Source of the DNA: Sinotaia quadrata
Taxonomy: Eukaryota > Mollusca > Gastropoda > Architaenioglossa > Viviparidae
Assembly: GCA_028829895.1 (NCBI GenBank)
Contig: CM054182.1
Coordinates: forward strand, 32,235,879 to 32,299,878
Direction of reading: 5' to 3'
DNA: 64,000 nucleotides
Part shown: positions 33,001 through 45,234 of the stretch, one piece after another
Numbering within the stretch: position 1 is the stretch's first letter
How the letters are laid out: every line of letters starts with the position of its first letter
Notes under the pieces: generated by a model
Seen by the model: only the letters and a program-made list of their open reading frames with translations
Databases searched by the model: none
Told to the model about the DNA's origin: nothing
Translations under genes and position numbers: made by a program

Positions 33001-36000
33001 TCACTTTGAAGTCAAACAATAGAACCATTAAGCATTAAGAAATATTTTTTTAAATGGAAGATGCATTAATTGAATTCCCGCTTTCATTTGGAAATTAAAA
33101 TATTCGATCACTATTGAAAATTCTTTTTTGTTGTTGCTTAAAGATGTATTATGTCTCTTGTCTATCTCACAATGAAGGTTAAGGATAGGATCAAAGAAAA
33201 TGTATGTTTTATGACTTCAGTCCCTATTTCATAATACAGTTAAAATATACGATCACTAATGAGCAATGAAAATTTGTTGAAAAAAAAATGTATTATTTAT
33301 TTTTCTTCCTCTGGAAGTTATAAGAAAAAATCAGTATTAAAGATGGAAAAGCTAATCTTAATTTTTATTGTGTTCCTTATCACATACTGAAGTTGAAATG
33401 TACAATTATTAGTGAACAAGAATGCCCATACATTATACCTTTTCACTTGTCTTTGTCCCGTGCTGAGGTTGATAATAAGATGACTAACGAACAAGAAAAC
33501 TTAATTAAGATTATCGTCGGTTCGTCATCTCGTGCTGACCTTGCAAGAAGTATAAACAACAGCAGAATTTATATTTATTTCGATTTCTTTCTTTTAGTTT
33601 TCTGTTCTATTCATTTCCGTCTATTGTTTTTTTAAAAATTATTTTAGTTGTTACTGATCTTGTATTGATTTTCCTTTCCATGTTCTTCTGTTAGTTTGTT
33701 TTAACCTACCGTTAGTGACTTTAAACATCTGCTTATTTCAATTTATTCCCAGGACAGGTGAGAAATTATGTCGATAGCCCCGTGTTCTGACTGGAACGGT
33801 ACTACTTCGTAACCTTCCTTTGTACCTTACCAAAAGGAATCGTGAAACTGTGATTGCAGGTGGCCGTAATCATGTCAACAAACCTTTTAGAACGTCACTA
33901 GCCGTTTTGTAATAAGTTCGTTTGTCGCTTTAATTAGTACGGCCCAGAGGCAAAGGGAACTGAAGTTATAAAAATTAAAATCACAAACAAATGGGTAACA
34001 AACAAATTTATTTGAGAAACAATTACAGATTAAAATGCCTTTATAGATGACAATCGTAAATTACATTTTCTACCTTTCGAAACATTTTGTACAAGAGTAT
34101 GAATTCAAGTGACAGATTCGTCTGGGCCAAGAACCAGGCCAGAGTCAGCATACTAAACAGCAGACGAGAGAGAGAGCGTGCCACGGGTCGCCGCCTCAAG
34201 TTGTAAGCGTAGATCAATTATCCACCCCTATCCCCACCCCCAGTCTCTCCAGACTGATGATTAATCCTGACAATCGTTTAAGTAATCAGTCATTGGAGTC
34301 ATTTGAACAGTAATCACTTCCCCTAGTGGACTGGACCAGGGCTCCCGGGAGAGGTTGCCCTGGATATATGTCGCATTTACGATCCCGGGATTTGCTATCA
34401 CACCCGAGGAGGTGCAGTCGGGGTCAACTTCATTTGCCAACAAGACACGAACTGTTTAGTATTTGGCTCCTGCCCGTGTCATCTGGGACCAAGTCATCTG
34501 CAACGTTCTCGCTTCGTGTTCTGTGTTGTCTTGCTTACAGCGCCAGTAGATCATCGGTCATTTTTCTCCCTGCCTCAATTTGTGTGCACAGCACCTCTTG
34601 GATCGGGGAATGCAATATAATTTCGTTCTGGCAAGTATGCACAATTTTTCTCCAGTTATTTGACAAAGGGAAAGAAAATGCGAAGTTAATTTCGTAAAAT
34701 CTCCCAGTTATCGGTCGGAAATTGGTGGGAATATTCTTCTCACACAATGCACATCTTTAAAGGGGATAATTTTGGGGCTCATCACTCATGTTTGGAGTCA
34801 AATTGAAGAACACCCGAAATCTGCTGGCGAAGCAAGGGAGATTACGCTGCAGATACCGGAAGCACTTATGCCTAATTGAACAGATTTGCATTCACAAGTA
34901 TGCACGAAAATCATGAAAAATAAAATTATGTTTTGTCTGATAAAATGAAAAATGAGATGTTCCTGGCAAAGAAATATTTTTTATTGAGAGCGCGCGCGCG
35001 TGTCGGTGCTTACACTCACACCGTTTAGATATGAGTGTTTGTGTATGAGTGTGTATGTGTGTGTGAGTAGACTAAATATTAGGCATAAATATATTACATC
35101 AAACCTCATCATGAATAGTCATTAAATTAACTGACATGTGAAGGCTTAAATAAAGTTATCACGGAAACCTTACTACTTTAATTTTATATGTTTTTCTAAA
35201 AGATTAATTCACTGATACTGTTATCAGTTATCGTCGATTAGCATAACAAAGAGTTTTATATATATTGATCTAAAAATTGGCGAATTGTTGCTCGAAATTT
35301 TTTTAAAAATGTTTATGAAATATGATTTGATCTTTTGAGTACGATAAATTAAGATCAAATGTGCCAGCGGATGCAGCCGTTCATATCGCTGGATACAACC
35401 AGAACAAAATAAAAACAGTTGATTTAAAACAACCTGAGTGTGAACCGTCCAATTAAAGATTCAAAATTCGACTAGCTCTGAGCAATAAATAATAAGCTTT
35501 GTTTCAACACCTGCGAATCAGAAATCAAGCGCGCGTCGACTTGCAGATCCCTAGATCTTTCTTGCCGCTGGGTGTGTTTTTCAAAGGGTGTGGACACATT
35601 TCGCCCCTTTGGCTTTGTTACTTTAATATGCTTCTCACACTCGTCCTTTACCTTCACGAAGATTGCTGTTGCTTTCCTCCGCTCGATTTTCGATGATTGC
35701 AATAAAAAATTTTTGCATGATTTTATAATTAGTGCGTTAATGATGAAACATATATTTTAATATTCATTTTTTTACCTTTCTCTGCGTCATAACACTATGG
35801 TGACGTCTTCAAAGGCAAGTGCTTTGTATAAAACCATCATCACGTTCGTCGATTCTTTCATCATAATGTGTCATTATTTTGATCTGATGTTAGTTGTTGC
35901 CGTGCGGTCTGACAAAATCAGCTTTGTTAACGAGCTATCACCATCTCTCAGCATAAACGAATTTATGCTAAGTAGTTGCACGTAATCTGCGCCCCATAGT

Positions 36001-36150
36001 CCACACTCAATCACGCATCAAACTCAGTGATGCGTCAGTAACTATAAAGCGTCAAACGTTCATGGACGGTGCAGATTTCATTGCAAAATAATAAACAAGT
36101 GCACAAAGGCGTGAACTCAGGGCGTTAATGGATGTGTACGTACGCAGTTA
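33001..36150. other. unique sequence, no confident gene
   Basis: AT-rich to about 33,750, then mixed composition. Apart from the doubtful exon at 34,261-34,451, I see only short featureless frames (33393-33635, 34326-34697, 35472-35760). A small TG-rich patch lies near 35,025-35,070. Confidence 0.45.
34261..34451 (-). CDS. candidate internal or terminal exon, doubtful
   Basis: A minus-strand frame of about 63 codons ends in a stop at 34261-34263 and is preceded by TACTAAACAG, a plausible 3' splice acceptor with a branch-like ACTAA. The translation (including ANPGIVNATYIQGNLSREPW) is of normal complexity with an N-glycosylation-type NAT and a DCQD end, but I recognise no family. No partner exon was identified, so this is only a pointer. 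Confidence 0.15.
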
Positions 36151-36153
36151 TAG

Positions 36154-36485
36154 AGCGTCGTTGTGTTGCAGTTATATATTGTGACGTCGTTGTGTTGCAG
36201 TTATATATTGTGACGTCGTTGTGTTGCAGTTATATATTGTGATGTCGTTGTGTTGCAGTTATATATTGTGACGTCGTTGTGTTGCAGTTATATATTGTGA
36301 CGTCGTTGTGTTGCAGTTATATATTGTGATGTCGTTGTATGTGCAATTATGTATTGTAATGTCGTTATGCCTGCAATTATATATTGTAAATGTTGTATCT
36401 GTAATTATATATAGTGATGTCGTTGTGATGCTATTATATAATGTAATGTCGTTATGTCTGCAATTATATATTGTAATGTCTCTCT
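36154..36485. repeat. 29-bp tandem repeat carrying TGACGTCG
   Basis: GACGTCGTTGTGTTGCAGTT plus ATATATTGT repeats every 29 bp at 36154, 36183, 36212, 36241, 36270 and 36299, then diverges with 27-31-bp spacing to 36485. Several copies contain TGACGTCG, one base from a palindromic CRE. Confidence 0.93.
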
Positions 36486-36840
36486 CGCGTTTAACAATTA
36501 GGGAAATTAAATTAATTATAATATTTAATAATTAATGAACAAATCCCAGACTTAGAGTCTAGTCACTCGCCTAAGGAGGAAAATATCTTCATAGATGTCA
36601 GCTTTTCTCAAATCTCCGCGGTTCAACGCCCTCCCCCCCCCCCACACACACAACCCACCCACCCCCATCACTGATGACATGCAGATCAATCATGAAGGAA
36701 TTTATATGGTTAATTATGAAAATATTTAATAGGGAAAAGAAATCTCATGAAACGCAATACAAAATATAAATTCAAAATTACAAAAGCACCAAAGAGTATA
36801 CAAAAGATAATACAACTTCTGCTCCATTAATTCTGAAGCA
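36486..36840. other. non-coding; C-rich patch
   Basis: A C11 run and ACCC/CACA-rich sequence at 36,628-36,668, otherwise unique AT-rich sequence. Confidence 0.5.
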
Positions 36841-36849
36841 GTTATATTG

Positions 36850-37050
36850 TGAAGCTCAGTTTCCGTCATTAAGCTCAACATAAAGCTCAGTTCCCGTCAT
36901 TAAGCTCAACATAAAGTTCAGTTCCCATCTCTAATTCAACATAAAGTTCAGTTCCCATCTCTAATTCAACATAAAGCTCAGTTCCCATCATTAAGCTCAA
37001 CATAAAGTTCAGTTCCCATCTCTAATTCAACATAAAGTACAGTTCCCACC
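36850..37050. repeat. ~30-bp tandem repeat, ~6 copies
   Basis: Two interleaved variants: CATAAAGTTCAGTTCCCATC plus TCTAATTCAA, and CATAAAGCTCAGTTCCCGTC plus ATTAAGCTCAA. Confidence 0.92.
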
Positions 37051-37305
37051 TATACAGCAGACATTCTCAGTCCGGTTTTATCCTTTCAATCTGTCCTCCC
37101 TGTGTCCTCTCAAGCCAGCTTCCCGGTCTGTCCTCTCAATCTAGCTTATCATGCATTATTTACGTCCGAAACTCTGTTTTCTTTCGAAGTCATCACATGA
37201 GATGTGTTCTAACTAAACAGATGCTCCGAAACATTATTGTAATAATTTAATTAGAGAAATTTGTTTCGAAGAACAAGGTAAAAATGTCATTTCAAATTAG
37301 ACATT
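37051..37305. other. non-coding, no recognised feature
   Basis: Unique sequence with a local CTGTCCTCTCAA/TCC repeat near 37,085-37,145. Confidence 0.5.
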
Positions 37306-37309
37306 ATTT

Positions 37310-37625
37310 ATATTTGAGAGAAAGAAAGAGAAGATATTATTTATGTTTGAAAGAGAGGAAAAGAGAGAGAGAGTGTTTATTTATGTTTGACGAGGGGGGA
37401 GGGAGAGAGAGAATTATTTATGTTTGACAGACAGAGAATTATTTATGTTTGACAGACAGAGAATTATTTATGTTTGACAGACAGAGAATTGTTTATGTTT
37501 GACAGACAGAGAATTGTTTATGTTTGACAGACAGAGAATTGTTTATGTTTGACAGACAGAGAATTGTTTATGTTTGACAGACAGAGAATTGTTTATGTTT
37601 GACAGACAGAGAATTGTTTATTAAC
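37310..37625. repeat. 25-bp tandem repeat, ~8 exact copies plus diverged copies
   Basis: GACAGACAGAGAATTGTTTA plus TGTTT repeats every 25 bp from about 37,427 to 37,620. Diverged copies with GAGAGAGAG precede it. Confidence 0.94.
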
Positions 37626-37684
37626 TGTTTGCTATGCTGGTTAGATTCGTTCCTTTCTTTGAGAATGAGAGAGATTACGAGACA

Positions 37685-37785
37685 AAAACGAGTGAGAAAA
37701 AGAAAGAAAGAAAGAAACACAAACAAACAAACAACCAAATAAACAAACAAACAAGTAAAGAAACAAACAAAGAAAGAAGATCTGG
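37685..37785. repeat. AAAC/GAAA low-complexity tract
   Basis: Imperfect A-rich tetranucleotides (GAAA, AAAC, CAAA). Confidence 0.85.
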
Positions 37786-38300
37786 ATGTACGGTAGAAGA
37801 CTGTTCTGCTCGACTGACCAAAGTCCATTTTAAAAAGAAATATGTGTAAAGTTCTTTCTCTCCACACCACCATCCGTAACCTTGAAGAAGAAAACCATTG
37901 AAAGTATTTGCGAATCAAACACCCAGGAGGTTATAGGCGTCGATTACAATTTAAGAAAGTCCTGTTTATTCAATGTCAGTCTCCATATAATGATGCTAGA
38001 TATAACAAGACACTTTAGAACAGAAGCAAGGGTCGGCTTGTTCTCATTTTGCGGTTCTTTAGTCGGAAGAATATCTTGTCAAGCACTGTTCAAAGGTCAG
38101 CAGAGGGTCAATAAATTTTCAAGACAATCATAACTGTTATTTAGTGCCAGACTCCAGCCAATAATACTCGTTGTAACAAAACAGTTTAAAACATAAGCAA
38201 CGGTTGATTTGTTCTATTCTCAGGGGGTTTTTTGTTGGAAAGAATGTCAGGTCAAGTGCTGCTCAAGCCCCTTTTCTTTGACCCCTGTTGGGCCTGGCCA
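37786..38300. other. non-coding; imperfect ~160-bp direct repeat
   Basis: GGTCGGCTTGTTCTCATTTT...GGAAGAATATCTTGTCAAGCAC at 38,030-38,090 is echoed at 38,200-38,262 as GGTTGATTTGTTC...GGAAAGAATGTCAGGTCAAGTGC, with related TAACAAGACACTTTAGAACA / TAACAAAACAGTTTAAAACA upstream of each. This is a diverged duplication. Confidence 0.6.
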
Positions 38301-38308
38301 CATAAAAG
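38301..38308 (+). promoter_or_regulatory. possible TATA-like element
   Basis: CATAAAAG lies 52-59 bp upstream of the ATG at 38360 in a locally GC-rich, unique stretch. It could be a core promoter for that ORF; the match is imperfect. Confidence 0.25.
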
Positions 38309-38359
38309 CCAGCTTCTCGATCGATTCATGAGTCTTTAACATCCTGCGCGCCCTCGGTT

Positions 38360-38554
38360 ATGGCGGAGCGCCCACTGCGGCAAGTGCTAAAGCTTGCAAA
38401 TGAGAAGCGTATAATGCATGGAAAGGCCTTTCAAGTTGTGTACTTTATTGGTAATGAATGCATTCTGGTAACAACGGAGATTAACGGTTTAGCGCCACAC
38501 CTTCGGTCTGCTGGAACTGCCAGCAGAGGTGGTGGTGGTGGTGACGGTTGTTAA
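38360..38554 (+). CDS. uncharacterised short ORF (64 aa), candidate gene or first exon
   Basis: The ATG at 38360 has a favourable context (GGTTATGGCG) and opens 64 codons of normal complexity: MAERPLRQVLKLANEKRI, then a hydrophobic core AFQVVYFIGNECILVTT. The frame ends in a Gly run encoded by GGT repeats (38530-38545). At that run the next frame continues open for about 40 codons (VVVVTVVNAAGTLAADTSG and on to a stop near 38665). Slippage at the GGT run, or a splice, could therefore join them. A TATA-like sequence lies about 55 bp upstream. I do not recognise the protein. It could be a small gene, a first exon, or chance. Confidence 0.3.
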   Translation: MAERPLRQVLKLANEKRIMHGKAFQVVYFIGNECILVTTEINGLAPHLRSAGTASRGGGGGDGC

Positions 38555-40150
38555 TGCTGCAGGAACGCTTGCAGCAGACACATCAGGGGTTCGAAAGGCT
38601 GCGGAAGGAACTGGTGCTGGGTGGAGTGGCAAGAAGATTATTAGCGAAAGAGAGAGTTAACACAGTTTTTAGGTATTTTAAACTCACTTTTACAAGTCTA
38701 AGTCTTTTCGATTTGAAGAACAATCAGAATTCAGGATTAAAATCGTGGTTCTTTGTTTGTTGCTAATTCTGCCAATATTTAATTAAAGTCAGAAATCGGA
38801 ATTTGAAATTGAAATTATGATTGTATTATTCTGCCTCTCGCCATTGACTTGAAATCACAATTCACATTTCGGAAGTGAACACGTCATCCTATTACTAAAG
38901 TATGTACGTCGGCAGGACGATGCTAATATACTTCAGAAGTGAATCTCAGTGTTTATTGTCAAGCGAAGAGCTCTCGAGAATGAGTTGGCTAAAGAGAGAA
39001 GGCGGCAAGTGTTGATTTATGGCTAAAGAGGGCAGGCCATGAAGTGTTGATTTATTGGTGAAGCAGTGTACTCTAGCTACTTGTACCTTTACACAAGGCA
39101 CGTGCTCTAATGACGTCAGCGATTTTGTGGAATGGACTTGTGAAGTGTAAACGTCGCTTAAGCCTTGCTAATGATTACAGTGAGTTGGAAGCAAAGTTTA
39201 GAAATAAAACCAAGAATTTGTTAACAAACCTTCTGTTTCTTCTGTTTGTAGCAGTTAGATACGTGCGTGGGTGTCTGTGTGTGTATCTGTATGTGTGCGT
39301 AAGCACGTGCGTGCGCACACGCATGGTGAAAACTGGCAGATCTTAATCAAGGCTGCTAAGCCATGCACAATATAATCACAGGTGTATGCATAAGTCATAA
39401 TTAGAGTATCAGTTTTGTCTGCTGCGTGCAATTTGCACTATTGAATGCCACTAAGTCTTATGGTCGGGCGTGCGGTTGTGGGTGAGGCACTAGTATTCAA
39501 GTGACGTCATTCTGTGAAAGTCTGAGTGTCTTTAACTGGATACAGAATCCAGTTAAAATTAGACATCATGATTTGGGCAGTTAGGTTAGTCTGGTTAAAG
39601 ACCCATCAGCCTGAACATTTCCCTAACAGTAATCATCTCTGGCCTATTAAACTTTCATTCTTTGAAATTGTGCTTTGAAAATGTAATATTTTATTGTTGT
39701 ATTTAAATATGCATTGGTGATAATTTAATTTGGCTGAAGATTTCTATAATATAGAATTCAATAGGAAGAAATATATAGCAGACATTCAGGGTTTTTTTTT
39801 TTTTATATTGCATTGATTTCCGAGTCTCTTCAAATAACACATAGGAAACATTGAGACAGAGATAGCAACACGAGCGGGAGATCTTGATGACGATAAAAAT
39901 AACAATATGAACGATGACCGTTAAAAGTGAAACATTCTGAATATATGTTTAAATTTACCACATACTTATTTTGCAGACAAGCGCTAGACATTTCGTTTTA
40001 AAGCTTTCATTCTGGAAAATAATGATTTATTACATTGAGTGGAAACAGTGAAGATTTTAGTAGTTCTGGATAGTAGTTGTGTGTCGTTTTGCTCGGGGGA
40101 AACCCCACTCCAACGGCTTATTTTTTCCGGCTTTTGTTTGTCAAGAAATT
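38555..40150. other. unique sequence; two CRE octamers
   Basis: This holds a short direct repeat (TTGGCTAAAGAG...AAGTGTTGATTTAT twice, about 38,987-39,053), CRE octamers at 39,111-39,118 and 39,502-39,509, a self-complementary ACTGGATACAGAATCCAGT at 39,535-39,553, and otherwise unique AT-rich sequence. No supported gene. Confidence 0.45.
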
Positions 40151-40164
40151 TTAGCTTGCAAGGC

Positions 40165-40780
40165 ATTGCAAAGAGTCCAGACCCACTTTAATACTGCTGA
40201 CAAACTTGACGGCGTTGTAAAGAGTCCAGACCCACTTTAATACTGCTGACAGACTTGACGGCCTTGTAAAGAGTCCAGACCCACTTTAATACTGCTGACA
40301 GACTTGACGGCCTTGTAAAGAGTCCAGACCCACTTTAATACTGCTGACAGACTTTACGGCCTTGTAAAGAGTCCAGACCCACTTTAATACTGCTGACAGA
40401 CTTTACGGCCTTGTAAAGAGTCCAGACCCACTTTAATACTGCTGACAGACTTGACGGCCTTGTAGACTCCAGACCCACTTTAATACTGCCGACAGACTTG
40501 ACGGCGTTGTAAAGAGTCCAGACCCACTTTAATACTGCTGACAGACTTGACGGCGTTGTAAAGAGTCCAGACCCACTTTAATACTGCTGACAGACTTGAC
40601 GGCCTTGTAAAGAGTCCAGACACACTTTAATACTGCTGACAGACTTGACGGCCTTGTAAAGAGTCTAGACACACTTTAATACTGCTGACAGACTTGACGG
40701 CCTTGTGAAGAGTCCAGACACACTTTAATACTGCTGACAGACTTGACGGCCTTGTAAAGAGTCGAGACCCACTTTAGTAC
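40165..40780. repeat. 49-50-bp tandem repeat, ~12 copies
   Basis: GTAAAGAGTCCAGACCCACT plus TTAATACTGCTGACAGACTTGACGGCCTT repeats about every 49 bp from 40,167. Copies are near-identical apart from GCC/GCG, GAC/TAC and one short deletion at about 40,462. Minus-strand frames at its right edge are artefacts. Confidence 0.95.
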
Positions 40781-41120
40781 TGTATCTGACAAGCGTGATG
40801 GCGCGCTCACCATCTTCAGCAATGAAACATTTAAAAGTCGCACGTAACTTTTTAACTCTGAGCATGAATCTAACCCTGAAGTCATGACTGAGAAGTCCCT
40901 GTTCTACGACCTGTCTTTCTAAGACAAATTTCAGGAACAACACCGGTAAACTGTAGGCTCTATACGGTCCCAGGAGTCGGCGTCTTAATCAATGCATGGC
41001 TCCTGGGATTTTTGTTTGTGTTTTCTTTATGTTTCATTTTTGTATTTTTATAAATTATTATGGAACAATCACCAGTCTTTCTTTCAAGTAAAGTTCAAGG
41101 CACAAAGTCACATCGTTTGT
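40781..41120. other. non-coding, no recognised feature
   Basis: Unique AT-rich sequence. A near-palindromic TCCCAGGAGTCGGCG...CTCCTGGGA lies at 40,968-41,009. Confidence 0.5.
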
Positions 41121-41124
41121 AAAT

Positions 41125-41390
41125 GACGTTTGTAGGACATCCACTTCCTAGTCCCTAGAACATCCACTTCCTGGTCCTTAAAACATCAATTTCTTGGTCC
41201 CTAGAACATCCACTTCCTGGTCCCTAGAACATCCACATCCTGGTCCCTAGAACATACACTTCTTGGTCTCTAGAACATCAATCTCTTGGTCCCCAGAACA
41301 TCCACTTCCTTGTCCCTAGAAGATCCACTTTCATATCCCTAGAACATCCATTTCTGGCCTGTAGAGCATCCACTTCATGATCCATCACAA
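41125..41390. repeat. ~23-bp tandem repeat, ~11 copies
   Basis: CCCTAGAACATCCACTTCCT plus GGT repeats every 23 bp, with diverged copies at both edges. Confidence 0.92.
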
Positions 41391-41790
41391 GCTTCTGATG
41401 TTCCTTCTGTTTGACGCATTTTCAATAACTACTGAATGTACTGTAATTAAATTAAATGAAGCTTAAGCGTATACGTTACATGAAGACTAGCAAACAGGTA
41501 AAACAGCTCTTTTGATCACCAAGGATGATCGTAATGAGTAAAAGTGAGACGCAGACGGCTCCAATAATTCCAAACTCAATCAAAATTCAGTAATCTGAAA
41601 CATTTTCGAAAAGGGATGCTCTTCCGTTATAAGCATGCATCCAGCCAACGACACTTTTGATAAAGCTAGCGTCCGTAGATAATTATATTAGGGAAACACA
41701 TGCTCTTCTATCAGTCTTCTCTTCAGCCCCGCCCCATTGAACCTGTGAGTATTCAGTTCAAGCTGATTTGTACCAAGCCCAGACAATGAT
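41391..41790. other. non-coding, no recognised feature
   Basis: Unique sequence without supported ORFs. Confidence 0.5.
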
Positions 41791-41794
41791 AACA

Positions 41795-42025
41795 ATGTTA
41801 CAGGTTAGTGAACTTCTTATCAAGGTTACCGATTAGTGAACTTATCATTGTTACCGGTTAGTGAACTTCTTATCATTGTTACGGTTAGTAAATTTCTTAT
41901 CAATGTTTATGTTACCAGTTAGTGAACTTCTTATCATTATTACCGGTTAGTGTACTTCTTATAATTGTTACCGGTTAGTGAATTTCTTATCAATGTTAAC
42001 AATGTTACCGGTTAGTGAACTTCTG
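41795..42025. repeat. ~24-36-bp tandem repeat, ~7 copies
   Basis: GTTACCGGTTAGTGAACTTC plus TTATCATT(G/A)TT recurs with variable spacers such as CAATGTTTAT. Confidence 0.9.
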
Positions 42026-43034
42026 TCACGTCAGGTTGAGGTTCTGTTATATTCAGTGAAATTTGCACTTTTTCCGGCTTAATTATTGGATACGAAATAT
42101 ATTCTGTACAATTTGCCAAGAGTCGCTTAGAGATAAATATTTTTTAAAAGAACTTACTTTTAAATATTAATAATACTTGCCATGTAAAGACCCAGTTAAT
42201 CAAAACAATAATTTGCCGTATATATTAAGATTGTTAATAGTCACACCAATTCTTATCTATCTATCTATCTATCTATAACTAGCTAATTAATAATCATTAA
42301 AAATTACCGTTTGTGTGCACATAAATGAAAATTAGACATTTTTTGGATGACAGGTTAAAGAAAAATCAATATTAACTCAAGAGTATTTTCTTACGATAAA
42401 GTTAATTTTTCTCTTTGTTTATAATTTACGAATGACCTTCAGCATTAGTTCAAAACTTTACTCAAAGATTTAGACAGTAAAAATAACTTCTATGAATTGC
42501 TGCCTTCAGATCTAAAATCGACACATCGTAAAGATCTGCACACCAGCAACTCAACAAAAGAAAAGAGTTTGGTGAAACCCTTTCGTAGTGACAGGAGATT
42601 ATCTTGACATAGTGACAGAAAGGGACGTAACGCATCTCTCTTTCCCAGCAAGGCTGACATGGAAAGGTCTTTAAGTGCCATGCTGTCTTGGAAATGGCCA
42701 GAGTAGCCCAGATGCATGAGAAGGTCTTTTTTTTTTTTTAATTTTTTAAGAACCCAAAGCTTGCTTCTTGATCTAAATGTTGAGAAATAGACTGGCGAAG
42801 ATGAAGCATGATGATTATATTGTCTGTTAAATTCTATCTAGATAAACAATATGCTACAGATGATCCTAATATAGTAATTACATCTTATTAATACTTATGG
42901 TCTCAATGAAAATGAATAAAATAGACACGTTCTTACATTTTTCTAAAAAGAACAATCGTAATACAGTTATTTAAATCTAAATCTGGACCAACCTTTTCTC
43001 CAAGAATTGCAATTATTCTAAACCTAACAAGAGG
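42026..43034. other. non-coding; small (TATC)n at 42,253-42,276
   Basis: Unique AT-rich sequence and a T11 run near 42,728. The minus-strand frame at 42490-42717 has no recognised motif. Confidence 0.5.
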
Positions 43035-43037
43035 TAG

Positions 43038-43052
43038 TGTGTGTGTGTGTGA

Positions 43053-43083
<31 letters not shown>

Positions 43084-43115
43084 GGAGAGAGAGAGAGAGG
43101 GAGAGAGAGAGAGAG
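43038..43115. repeat. (GT)n / (GA)n microsatellite
   Basis: GT repeat passing into GA repeat with GGGA interruptions. A G14 run follows at about 43,177-43,190. Confidence 0.96.
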
Positions 43116-43399
43116 CTATGCAACTAATCTAACGAGCACAAATATTCTGCGTGATTCAGAAAGACACAGATATAAGGGGGGGGGGGGGGGTAGGTAGAAA
43201 ACATAGGATATTTAGTGTTACCTATAGCTAAGAAAAATTAAGTCCTTTGTACAGTAACTTATAAACCCTTGTCTCGTAAGTGACTTAGAATCCTCTGTTT
43301 CGCAATGCTATCAGTTCTGCTGAAAGAAACCTTGATTGCAATGACTGAAGTGCATCTTGTACAACACGGATCGGAGTTTCGGAATAATTATTTTTAGGT

Positions 43400-43900
43400 T
43401 TTAGTACGCACTTTAGCTGCACAGTAGCCACACCGCCATTCTTTCAAAATGTACCTCTTCTCCACTGAAGAGAGAGAAGTATCGCTGCCCAAAGGTCTAG
43501 CTTCCCATTATCCGATATAGGAGAGTAGCCAACTAACTACACGATTTTTTTTCCACTCAAGAAATACATGTTGAGTTGTGTAGTTATGTTTTTATGCATA
43601 ATAATTCGACTCAAGAAGTAGGCCTACATGTTGAGTGTGTGTAGTTATGTTTTGATACATAATAATTCTACTTAAATTTTGACTGCTAAAACGATCTTTA
43701 TGAATAATGAAAGATTATGCTGCTCAGCATGAAGGATTCAATTAATAAATTAATTCCTCACTGTTCGATCGAAGACACTTCACTTCTGCATTGAAAGAAC
43801 GGAAGCTCTCGCTGCACAGTGCCAAGGCCCGGCTTCCCATTATCTGATAGAGGAGAGTAATTATCTAACTATATGCATGGTTTTTTCCTCACAATAAATA
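43400..43900. repeat. diverged direct duplications (~330-bp offset; ~70-bp inner pair)
   Basis: GGCTTCCCATTATCTGATAG at 43,831 echoes GCTTCCCATTATCCGATATA at 43,500, with matching flanks (GAGAGTA..., CTCGCTGC...). Between them, ACATGTTGAGT(T)GTGTAGTTATGTTTT...ATAATAATTC occurs twice (about 43,566 and 43,628). This is an old nested duplication. Confidence 0.7.
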
Positions 43901-45234
43901 TTCAGAAAGAAAACATTCTTATTTTAAAAAATCAGAATTATTATATACAAAAGCATAACACCCCAACTATCCACCCACACACACACACATACACTCAACA
44001 TATGCTGTACAGGTACTGTGTACTGTTCCTCTATGTAAGAATATGCATTCACGTAAAGTATGACAACTCTCTATCATTTCAAATTAAGTTAATATAGTAC
44101 TTATAAACAAATAAAAATGCTCAGGAAATACATGAGAGTTTGTCTATCCTGCCCTGCCTGATTATTCGTATAAAGTTTGTATTTGACTGATCAATTTATT
44201 TGGAGAGAGAGCACACGTAAATAGAGTCTCATGAAGACTTGCAGCAGCTCACAGCATCACAGAAATGACATCACATTGCGGTTGTCTTCCAGGCATCGAA
44301 TAGGTGTGCTAGACGTTGTTGTCAGGATCCAGAGACCATACCTGGAACCAATTGTAATGAACAGCATTTCTTCTATAGCAATCTATAAGCATGAATAATC
44401 GTTTGGACTTCGTGGCGACAGCAACAGACTACGTTTTACAAATTCATCACAACTCATTAGCTACACGCTAACTTACAATTCATAAATTCAGTGAAATATT
44501 TATAAGAAATAATAATGATTCTACTCCTACAATTGAATATATTTGTAGATACGATACATCCAACAAGTGGGTTTACAGCACTATTCATCAGACAATCATT
44601 TTCTCTCTATTTAGCTCTACTGGCTACAAATAGTTTAACAATGTGTGAGCTTGGCATATACACATGTTTATGCCGTCTCGACATGCCTACATAAATGCAA
44701 TCATCGCTAATGCCACTTAGCTTCTGTGAGAAGAAATATATTAGTTCACACAATCAATTAACAAATCACATGAATATTTTACACAACATTCTATCAATAA
44801 TATATACAATAAATTGGAGAAGTCAATTATATTTACTACTCTCGTAATTTGTGCTCGGTATCAACGTACACAAGAAATTGACCCCTGGACAATGGGTGCA
44901 GTAAACATGGGTCATTGATACGTATATATGAATAGTCTCTAGGTCAGCTAGCAGATTCTACCACGTCACGACACGGAACACGAACGACTAAATATGGGTG
45001 TCTCGTATCCGGCTAGCGGTTCCCCCATCCTGTCATCCCCGTTTACCCCTCCGCATCCTTCACCCTTTCCAGTGACCTACATCTCAATAGGTCGTAAACA
45101 CCTATTGCACCACAGGTATGCAGCATTGCTAATGGTACCATACTTATCATAAACAATAGAAAAAATTAATTAGAAAAAATGTTTAGTTATCAGCATAGTT
45201 TGCCTAGAACTCCTCTGACAGACAACTACAGACT
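43901..45234. other. unique sequence, no recognised gene
   Basis: This holds a short (CA)n near 43,975-43,990. The stretch 44,220-44,420 and the GC-richer 44,930-45,110 are unique but contain no supported ORF. Confidence 0.45.
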
